A stretch of 64,000 nt of DNA, taken from Enchytraeus crypticus (lineage: Eukaryota; Annelida; Clitellata; Enchytraeida; Enchytraeidae). Positions 44,562 to 55,900 of this stretch are shown here, in pieces. Location: contig CAJHZI010000263.1 in the NCBI GenBank assembly GCA_905160935.1, positions 336,501-400,500 of the forward strand, in the 5' to 3' direction. Position numbers and translations under genes: made by a program. Position 1 is the first letter of the stretch. The number at the start of each line of letters is the position of its first letter. Below the pieces are notes generated by a model, which worked only from the letters and a program-made list of their open reading frames with translations, searched no databases and was not told the DNA's origin.

Positions 44562-45489
44562 CTTCATTTGATCAGTCACTAGCTGTGATGTAGTGTCATA
44601 GTTCTATGTTTAGCTGACTCTCTCATCACTTGATCAGCCACTAGCTGTGATGTAGTGACATAGTTCTGTGTTTAGCTGACTCTCTCATCATTTGATCAGT
44701 CACTAGCTGTGATGTAGTGTCATAGTTCTATGTTTAGCTGACTCTCTCATCACTTGATCAGCTGTGGTGTAGTGACATAGTTCTGTGTTTAGCCGACTCT
44801 CTCATCACTTGATCAGCCACTAGCTGTGATGTAGTGACATAGTTCTGTGTTTAGCTGACTATCTCATCACTTGATCAGTCACTAGCTGTGGTGTAGTGAC
44901 ATAGTTCTGTGTTTAGCTAACTCTCTCATCACTTGATCAGCTATGGTGTAGTGACAGTGTTCTGTGTTTAGCTGACTCTCTCATCACTTGATCAGCCACT
45001 AGCTGCGATGTAGTGACATAGTTCTGTGTTTAGCTGACTTTCTCATCACTTGATCAGCCACTAGCTGTGATGTAGTGTCATAGTTCTATGTTTAGCTGAC
45101 TCTCTCATCACTTGATCAGCCACAAGTTGTGATGAAGTGTCAGAGTTCTATGTTTAGCTGACTCTCTCATCACTTGATCAGCCACTAGCTGTGGCGTAGT
45201 GACATAGTTCTGTGTTTAGCTGACTCTCTCATCATTTGATCAGTCACTAGCAGTGATGTAGTGACATAGTTCTGTGTTTAGCTGACTCTCACATCACTTG
45301 ATCAGCTACACTAGCTGTGGTGTAGTGACATAGTTCTGTGTTTAGCTCACTCTCTCATCACTTGATCCAACTGTGATGTAGTGACATAGTTCTGTGTTTA
45401 GCTGACTCTCTCATCACTTGATCAGCTACACTAGCTGTGATGTAGTGACATAGTTCTGTGTTTAGCTGACTCTCTCATCACTTGATCAG
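44562..45489 (-). repeat. Array of the Mondo C-terminal coding end, ~15 copies
   Basis: A ~62-bp unit, read on the minus strand as GATCAAGTGATGAGAGAGTC, AGCTAAACACAGAACTATG, TCACTACATCACAGCTAG. The first unit (45431-45489) is the authentic end of the Mondo reading frame including its TAG. The other ~14 lie downstream, in the expected 3' UTR, each with its own copy of the stop. Confidence 0.93.
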
Positions 45490-45555
45490 CGAGAGCTGAG
45501 GGTTCTGTTAGAATGGACGTCTTGATGCTCAGCTGTCTTATAGCGCTCAGTACCA
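45431..45555 (-). CDS. Mondo: Mondo last coding exon
   Basis: The acceptor ATTGGCGTTACAG|TG completes Val. It encodes [33 protein letters not shown] and TMSLHHS, then TAG. The last 17 codons and the stop are the founder unit of the adjacent array. Confidence 0.93.
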
Positions 45556-48500
45556 CTGTAACGCCAATCAATCAGTTAATCAACCATTTACTAATTGCTT
45601 AGTCCATCAGTCAAATAAACCAATCAGTCAATAAGACAATCAATTAACCCTTTACTAGTCACTTAATCAATCAAATAAACTAACAGCTCTGCAGCTCTCA
45701 GTGTAAATGTTATAAACAAAAGTTAACAACTCTGAAGCTCTCAGAGTAACTGTTATACATAAAAGTTCACAGCTCTGCAGATCTCAGTGTAACTGATATA
45801 CATAAAAGTTAACAGCTCTGCATCTCTCGCTGATAAATGCATAAATGTTATACATTTAAATTAACAGCTCGGAAATAAATCAAGTGCAAAAAATAAACGA
45901 AAAAATCAATTAAATTTAAATATTTAAGCGAAATAAATCAATGAAAAGAAATAAATAAGTACCCGGCCTGAGCTCAGGCAGAGAGCAGTGTGTATGGAGC
46001 CAGTCTAGAACGGTTCTGTTAAACTGATGTTCACCAGATGTCTGTACTGTACTGCAGTACGTGTCGAACAACTTCTCTATTATTAGACTGAACTGTGTAG
46101 TGCAACAAACAGTCGCCAGGGGGACAGCGTCGTCGTTGTTGAAATTAGCATAGAATGAGTCAAGAAATAAAATATTACAATAAAATACTGCAAATATTGT
46201 ATTAATATTATTGAAATATTATATTATAGTCAATGTACGCTATAGTAGAGATGTGTGCTGTGGGGACGACCCTGGCATTATCCTTGGATGAGGAAACAGA
46301 CGTTAAATCTTTACTATTATTATTGTTTTTTTATTGCCCTGGGCTGTATTATCAGGCCCTGGTCTAAAATATAAGATAAAAGAAAGACTTTATTTAATTA
46401 AAAGAAAGATGAAAAATATTTACAATAGTTCCTCTGCGCTCTGGGAGGCCACATTCGCCAATGAGCAACGAATTATTATTATTATTATTAATTTATTATT
46501 ATTATTAATATTATTTTTTTTTATACCCCGGTGTAAAGAACCTGGGGTTTGATAAAAACGATTCAAGCAATCTGCGCTGAATCGCCGCCCGGCTACTCAA
46601 GGTCATCAATCGGCTTAAACGATTTGATGAAGCAGACTGCATTAAATCTTTGCAAAGTTATGGAAAGCCTTTGCTAAAGAAAATTAATATTATTATTATC
46701 ATTATTATATACATAGAAAATAATACATATAATACATACATTCACTCGAATACAAGTTTTTGCAAGTCATGCTGGGTGATTTGGTTTGTGGCGACGTTTA
46801 GTACAGCGATGTTCATGAAAATATCTAGGATGAGGCAATGGGTGTAAAACTTTTATATCAGCAATATAATTTCTAAAAAAACATCTCATTAAAGCCCGAG
46901 TAAATCACAATTTTTTTTACAAAGACAGTTATACCTATGGAATATTAATTAACACGCATTATAGTGAAATGATCAACTATGTTGATATCTATCACTTTTA
47001 ACACCACATGTTATATCCGTTAGACAAATTAATAATTAATATAAATAAATAATAATAGTAACAAGTAACAATAATGAATAATAATGTAACAATAAGTAAT
47101 ATTGCTAATAATAGAATAATGCTGCTTAATAATAGTAACATTAATTATACTGGCTAAGGTAAACACAAAAATAAATCAATTGACAAGTGCTCCTAAAATA
47201 CCCACAAAATCATTACATTATTTCTATTAAACTACTGAAAGCTCTCAGTGCATCAGTGTGTTCTCATATCTTAGGAATTTTATAGCTAGACATGTTAATT
47301 TAATATTATTGATCAACAGTAAAAATAGTAACTATTCATAATTTTAAACAATACTGGCTGAAGCCAGTGGCGATGTCGGTAAGATACTCAAAAGCGGATC
47401 AGTAAGTGCGGGGTTCAAATCCTGGGCTCGCCCGTCATTGACATCGCTTTCGAGTGAGGAAACTGACTTTAACATTGGCTTTACCAGCTATTTTAATAAT
47501 AAATTCATCACCATGCTTAAAGTTGAGAGAGATATATATATATACTAATGATCAACTATTGCCTGCAAAATGGCGTCGGTTAAATTAGCATAAATCAATT
47601 CTATATCGTCGGCTCAATTTTATGTGGACTCATGGACAACAGTATGGGTGGATACGATCCAGAACTTCCAGTTCCTCTCCATGCGGACGTTGAGATAGTC
47701 GTTGAACAAGCTCTGTATGGGAGAGTCCTGAGTCGTCGAGCCAGGCATACCAGCAGCAGGCAATAGAGAGTGGCATGCACTGATCAATCAATCAATCAAT
47801 CAATCAATCAGTCCAAGCCCACAATACCTGCAGCCGGCAATAGAGAGTGGCACGCACTAGATCAATCAATCAATCAATCAATTCAATCATTCAATCAATA
47901 AATCAGTCCAAGTCTGGAATACCAGCAGCAGGCAATAGACAGTGGCACGCACTAGATCAATCAATCAATCAATTCAATCATTCAATCAATAAATCAGTCC
48001 AAATAGAATAGATTAATCTTCAGAAGTTTTTCTAGCTCACAGGAAGCCCTACTCTAGTTCCTCTAGCTCACAGGAAGCCCTACTCTAGTTCCTCTAGCTC
48101 ACAGGAAGCCCCTACTCTAGTTCCTCTAGCTCAAAGGAAGCCCCTACTCTAGTTCCTCTAGCTCAAAGGAAGCCCTTACTCTAGTTCTTCTAGCTCACAG
48201 GAAGCCCTACTCTAGTTCTTCTAGCTCACAGGAAGCCCTACTCTAGTTCTTCTAGCTCAAAGGAAGCCCCTACTCTAGTTCCTCTAGCTCAAAGGAAGCC
48301 CCTACTCTAGTTCTTCTAGCTCAAAGGAAGCCCCTACTCTAGTTCTTCTAGCTCACAGGAAGCCCTACTCTAGTTCTTCTAGCTCAAAGGAAGCCCTGCT
48401 CACCTGATCTCAGCCTCGAGGGCTTTGAGCTTAGCGCGCAGAGAATCTATCTCCTCCATCTTCTGTTCTCTCTCCATCCTCATCTTCCTGCATAGGTCTG

Positions 48501-49114
48501 CAGCTGAACAATCAATCAATCAATCCATCAATCAATCATTCAATCAATCAATCAATCAATACAGCTCCTCCATCTTCTGCTCTCTCTCCATCCTCAGCTT
48601 CTTGCACAGGTCTGCAGCTGTACAATCAATCAATCTATCAATCAATCAAACAATCATTCGATCAATCAATCAATAAATCAAAAATTACTCAATCAGTCAA
48701 TAAATTAATCAATCAATAAATAAATCAATCAATCAATAAATCAATCACTCAATCAGTCAATCAATCAATTCATCAATCATTCGATCGATCAATCAATCAA
48801 TAAATCATTCGATCAATCATTCCATCGATCAATCAGCCTATAAAAGAATCGATGAATTAATTATTCAATCAACAAACAAGTAATTCCACTAATTTTCAGT
48901 CCACCAATACATCTGAGAAAACGTTTCAGATCCATTAGCCCTAGTCGATCATTTCCAATAAACAATAAATGCCCAATCAAGCAGTCAATCAGCCAATTAT
49001 CAACATCCTACTATTTCCATTTCTTTACACTATAGGTCAATACTCTGCCCTACCTGAGATACAGAGATAAATGGAGAGAGAAAGAGAGAGAGGGAGAGGT
49101 AATTAGAGAGAGAG

Positions 49115-49168
<54 letters not shown>

Positions 49169-49918
49169 TGTATATAAAATTAGAGACAGAGAGAGATAGT
49201 TTGAGAAAGATAGAGAACGATAGAGAGAAAGAGAGAGAGAGGAGTGAGAGAGAAATAGAGACAGAGTGAGAGAGAGCAGACTGTAAGAGAGTGTGAGAAA
49301 GAGAGAGAATGAGGCAATCAACCTTTGAATAGAGTGGCAGATTTGCTGATTTTAACACAGGGGTTGTTTGTAAAACCAGGCATCAACTGATTTAACGTGT
49401 CAAAACCTGACTGCAGTCAATAACAAATCAATCAATCAATCAATTAATAAATAAATAAGTCAATCAATCAATCAAACCTATTTATTAATCATCCAATCTG
49501 TTTCAGAGCACAAACTCAAATCACCAGTGAACGATTTAAATGAAAACTAACGTTATGAACTTAATCAAACCAAACTGAATCGCTGCAGAAGTTTAGGGTC
49601 GCCAAAAGTTGATGAAAACAAGTTGCAAACTAGACAGTATTTAGCTTATAAATAGAAGACATAGACATAATCAATCTACCCTGACCATATTTGATCACCG
49701 GACTGTCTTTCGTTTAGGACCAGACTTCTCCTCAGCACATTTCTTTTGCAGATTGGTCTGGGTGAAGAGTTCTGTAGTGATGTGTGCTGTGGGGACGTCC
49801 CTGACATCATCCCTGGATGAGGAAACGGACGTTAAACCTTTACTATTACTATTATTATCTAGCTTGATCCTGTCGTACCGCCATTCCATAGTAGCTTCGT
49901 GAGATGTAGGCCCCCCTC

Positions 49919-49957
<39 letters not shown>

Positions 49958-52900
49958 TCACATGCACACACGCACACACTCACACTCACTCGCTGTAATC
50001 GTAATATACCCAAAATGCTGTTCGGACAGTTTCTGGTCATCAAAGATAATCTCAAGCACGTTCCTTTACGTTGCTGCAGTTTCACGACTTTAACAAAGCG
50101 TTCTAATATATGCTGTAGCACTCTAATTGTTGTTATGTTATGTTGTATGTTGTGTTCTACACTACAACAGCACTCTCTCCTTCCCTCTCGCATACATCAT
50201 CCACGACAACATTAACTACCAGCACACAAACCTTAATGCTGCCACGTCGTTTTTTCTCAGCGGTGATGTGAGATACTCGTCGTAACTCCTTGTTGATCTC
50301 CACCTCTCTCTCGTCTATCTCTCTCTTCCTCCTTCCTCCCCCCACTCCACCACCCCTGAACTGAGTAACACAGAAACAACAGGATATCATTCCCACATCA
50401 TCCTTGTATGAGGAAACGGACGTTGAACCTTTATTATTATTGTCCCCACTCCCCCACACCTGAACTGAGTAACACAACAGTTACAGGTTATTTTATCATA
50501 ATTTTGTCATATTAACGACAAAATTAAAAACGATGAAGTGCCTAGTAGGACTGACAATTGATAGATATCATAAGGATTAGATAGAATGGGTGAGGACTGA
50601 TTGAGATGTGGCAGTGAGGAGATTTACAGGAACAATGTTCTCTGGGTTTTAGACCAGCTGCTACCACATCTCACACTTTAAGAGGTCTAGCTGCAACAAC
50701 GGTTGTGGTCTTTTGTTTTAAACAACTCACATTGCTTAGAGCGGCGTTTTACAGAAATACCAATTCATTGATGATTGATTTTTTGATTATTATTATTGAT
50801 TAGTGTCATACAGTTGAAGGCAGGTTACCACATAATCTCTCATTGATTGATTGATTGATTTATTGATCAGTGTCATACAGATGAAGGTAGGTTACTACAT
50901 AATCTCTCACCTCTCCACAGAAGTAGGACCCCGCTGACTCACTGCTGGCATGGCGTGACCTAGAACTCTGCGACTGCGGCAAACAAGATGGCTGCATAAA
51001 TGTTCCCAAATCCTGCGGTCAATAGAAAGAATGTACAGTGAGATAGGATTATAATGTTTATTGAATGGACAGCAATGAAAACATTAGAGATTAGCTGCAT
51101 GTACACCGCATGAGCACCAACCAATGACACAGGCTTGAATTTAGTTTATGTCTTGGTTCTTACAGAATACGTCGATTGTTTACCATTAATTAACAATGGT
51201 TTTTATGGTATCATACTTTGTAACAACAGTCTAGATAATAACATAATAATAACAACAATTAGAGTGCTACAGTCATCAATGACAACATCGAGCACTATTG
51301 AGACAAAATCAAGCTAGCGAGCAAAAAAAGAGGGTCCAAAAACGGTGCAAATTCCAAAATCCAGAAATTCAGTCAAGGGAGTTAACATTAACGTAAAGGG
51401 AGTTAATTGATTATTAACTCCCAAAGTAAAGGGAGTTAACGTCTTCAATTACCTAGAAAGGTAATTGAAGACGTTAGTTACTTCACAAATATTCTCTGTC
51501 TACAGTATTTTACTAAATGGCATGACCAAGGTACTTATATCTATTCATATGCAGCCTTTCACGCTCCATAAAGAGCACACCATCGATTAAAGAATTAATC
51601 CATTCACAAATGGCTATGCCTTAAGGTAGCCCATAGCTCAGGAATAACATGGCTTCTGCGGTGGTTTCCCATTACCTTCCTCAGTTCTGGCTCAGTCGCC
51701 TCTTACGACACGTGCAGTTTACGGTTGGCCTATTCACAACACAGGAATCATAATTCATAGAACCGATAACTAACAACAAGTCACGTGACCTAACAATGAC
51801 AAGTCACTGTTAGGGACGTCTCAGACACAAATAAGTTTAGCTTTACACACCAGTAAACCTGAGGATGATAGGACCCCGCCGATGTTGCCTGAATCCGACG
51901 GTATCTCCACCAATTCTGCAATCAATCAATTCCCTAATAAACAATCCGGTCAGTAAATCAATCCGTAAATCAACATGAAGATCAATCAACAAACAGAAAA
52001 ATTCTTAATTGTAATAAGTAAAAGTACAATTAAAGCAGTCACAGCAGCAGAATTCACAACTCACGTGACCCATCTCCCGTTAGAATACAGCTGGGCGGAG
52101 AACTGTCGACCATTCTGATTGGTTGCTGAGCAGCCAATTGCAGCATCTTCTGGAATTCTGAGCCTCTATTGGTCGCAGAAGAGAGAAAATTTTCAGAGAG
52201 CAGAGAGACGTTGCTCTGAGGAGCCGATGCTGTCGTTAGTGGCTTGCTGAACGCTGCCTCATGAGTCAAGGCTGCCGTTAGTGGCTTGCTGAACGCTGCC
52301 TCATGAGTCAAGGCTGTCGTTAGTGGCTTGTTGAACGCTGCCTCGTGGAACTGCACCTGACGTCGCTGCAATATATCACGTTAAAATACGTTATAATAAG
52401 ATATTTTTAAAATACGTTAAAATACAATACATTACATTATATGCGTTCGAATACGATAAATTACAATATATTACATTAAAAAAGTTTAGAGTGAACTAGA
52501 ATACAACAGGATATAAAAGCTTGCATGAGAAGCAGGAGGCCATCGACTCAAATCTCATATGATTAGGCGTCACAGCATAATACTTACACTCTATAGCTTT
52601 TACATGAAACAGCACATACCATTGCAATGCAGTGTAGTGCAAAATATTACAGTATTGTGTGGTACACGTAGCGTAAAGATCTGTCATCTCTAAATTCATA
52701 GCAGCTGCAACCTAAGAGTAGATTCGCCACATTCTATCATATGTACCAGCCGAATACTGTATGGAAGAACAACTTGGACAGAAAGTAAATAAAATTAACA
52801 GAAAAAACAGCTGTAAAGGCAACAGTATTGATCAGTAGCTATTGGATAAGATGGTAACGCTGCCAACATGGCGGCAGCTCGTGAATTAGTTGTGTCAAAT

Positions 52901-55900
52901 TTGTTATGTTTCATTACAAATAAGATAGGTAAATCAGCTAATAAAACTCTGAAATCAGTAATTTTGGAGTTCTATCAGCATGATGATATAGTTTCTGCGA
53001 AAAAACTGCTATTGGATACCGTCGGTAAATTGGATATTCCGAATTTTCCTAAGTCTATTAGGAAAAGACGTGACAACAACTCGAACGCCTCTGTCGAGTT
53101 TGAGGATATCGTTGCTATCCTGTCCTTCATGGATGAACAGGGGCTCATGGGTGGTCTCCCTCTATTCGTGGCGGATCATCCCGATCACATCCCGTCATCA
53201 AGGCTCCTGGAGGGGGACCTGGATCTTCTCTGGTCCAGGTTAGACAGACTGGAAAACTACATTAAGGAGGTTTGTGAAAACTCAATGTCTTCACTTCAGT
53301 CAGTTCGCCAGATGTCAGCTAATTTCATTCTGTCAAGGAATATTTCGGAAGCTAAGAACAGTACAGGTGGATCAGGTTTAAACATGCTAAGCCATTCAGC
53401 TGCTGTGAAGGATTCAGAGTGCAGGCATGTTGATACCAGTGATGCGTCGCGAGCTGACAATGAAGTCAATCAATCTACAGGTAGCGAAGTGCAACACTGG
53501 GGTTCAGTAACTGTGACACCAAAAGTTTCGGAATCTGATGACAATGGATTCGTTTTATATCGTGGTCGAAAGAAGAGATCTGCTGCTGCCGCTAACATCT
53601 CCCCCATAGACTCAGTGTTATCGAGCGACAGTCAGCAAAAGCGTAATAACACGACGTCCAAAAATTCTTACGCTCAGTCTGTAGTGGCTCATCAATCAGT
53701 TTCACGTAATACTAATACGGTAGGAACTCGTAAGCAAGCTGTAGCCTCAAGGCCTACTTCGACTGGGGCGAAAGTTGTGGGAAACGCCAAATCTGGTATG
53801 ATTAAAGCTGCCACTCCGAAGGGTCCGACAGCAGAAAAATCGGTATTCGGCATATATAATGTTAGGAAAGAACATGAGGTTGCGGATATCAAGAAGCAGT
53901 GTGAGAGACTTAACATCAAGGTATTGTTTTGCTTTGATGTTACGAAGTCTAATCATACATCGCGATCTTTTAAGTTAGCCATCGATAAGAAACACGAACC
54001 CACGTTAGTGCTGAAATCTTCTTGGCCGATCGGAATTATTGTTCGCAAATGGAGATACAAGCCAGAGTCAATTACAGTAGAACAATTAATCGATCTGACT
54101 GATAATGCCTTTGTGAATGATAGTTCCTCAGTAGCCGTAAATTCACTCAAATCTGCCGCTGCTGGTAACACGAACATTACGATCACAGCTGACATTCTTG
54201 CACCTGGTGTTGTGAATGAGAAATCTGCGACAGCCCAGTCCATTGATAATATTAATAAAGACGATGCGGACTTAGAAATGGAATCGGTAGGCCTACAGGA
54301 GGCCGTGATAGCCAATACGTCAGCCATTGTTCATTCTGCGTGTAGTAGTGCCATTGAATTGGCAGTAGTAAGCGAAACTGAGACAGATGAATCTAACAAT
54401 GGCTGCATTGAATAGTATTAATAGTACTCTAGTCGTTATGACCTACAACTGTCACGGTTTTAATCAAGGCAAAATACTTTTAAATTCATTGTGCAATTCT
54501 AACAATAATTCAATAACACCAGATATAATATTCTTACAAGAACTGTGGCTTACTCCTGACAATATGCACAAAATTGAGAAATTGTCTGACAATTATATGT
54601 TTTACGGGATCTCCGCTATGGAACATAAGGTCTCCTCGTCTCTTTTAATTGGGCGCCCAAGTGGGGGAGTAGGAGTGCTAATTAAACTTGATTTAGTTAA
54701 ATTTATAAAATGCACTAAAGCGTGTGAGAGATTTGTTTGTATTGTACTTGGTAAAACTTTATTTGTAAATGTTTATTTGCCAAATATTACAACGGAATCC
54801 GATAGAGAATTATTTAACGATACCCTGGCTGAAATTGAAATTGCAATTCAGGAGTTTAATGATTGCAATATTGTTTTAGGAGGCGATTTAAATCTAAATC
54901 TCATAAGCGGAAAAAATGACTGGTCTGTAACTGCGTTTAAACAGTTTATGTCTCAAAGTGATTTGCTATTATGTGATAACTTTTTATCTAACGCTGATTC
55001 ATTGGATTACACATTTTCCAATGAAGCAGCTGGCAGATATAGTTTAATAGACTACTTTATTATTAGTAGGAATCTTTATGTAAGTGTTCAAGATTGCAAT
55101 ATCATTGATAGTCCTTTAAATATGTCAGATCACAATCCAGTCTTATTAACTATCAGTGATTGTATTGACTTGACTAAAGTGACATCAGCAACGGAAAACT
55201 TCGTTCAGGAGCAGAGTAGGCCTAAGGTTAATCGCTCTCATCATGTTTTGCGTTGGGACCACAGCGATTTGAAATTGTACTATGATTCTACGTATGCATT
55301 GTTTTCACCGTTATGGCATAATATGAAACATTTTACCGCATCGTGTGCACTTTCTAGTCATGTTTCAAACAATGAAATTATAGAACACTTTTATGAAACC
55401 ATAATTCTATGTTTAAATAAAGCAGCCGCTGCAAATGTTAAGGTAAAAAAAGTCAATTTTTACAAATATTGGTGGGATACCCAAGGTAATACCTTAAAAG
55501 AAAAATCTATTCAGACTCACAGTGTGTGGAAAGAATCAGGACGTCCCAAATCTGGTGATATCTATATAGCTAAAGCGAAGGCTAAACGTGAATATAGATC
55601 ATTCTTAGCTAATAAAATAAAAACTGAAAGAAGTCAGCTCTCTAACTCACTGCATGAGGCCCTCTTAAATAAAGATAATAACACTTTTTGGCACGTTTGG
55701 AATGCAAAGTTTGGCGCTTCTAAGGCTAAATGTAGCACTTTAATTAATAACATTAATGATAGTAATTTAATTGCTAATAATTTCGCGGAATTTTTTTCAA
55801 AATTGTACAACGAACATTCATGTGATTTGGATGTTAATTTTGAAGAAAGATTTTCCAACTATATTGGCGATAATCTGGATATAAAATTTGAAGTTGCTAC

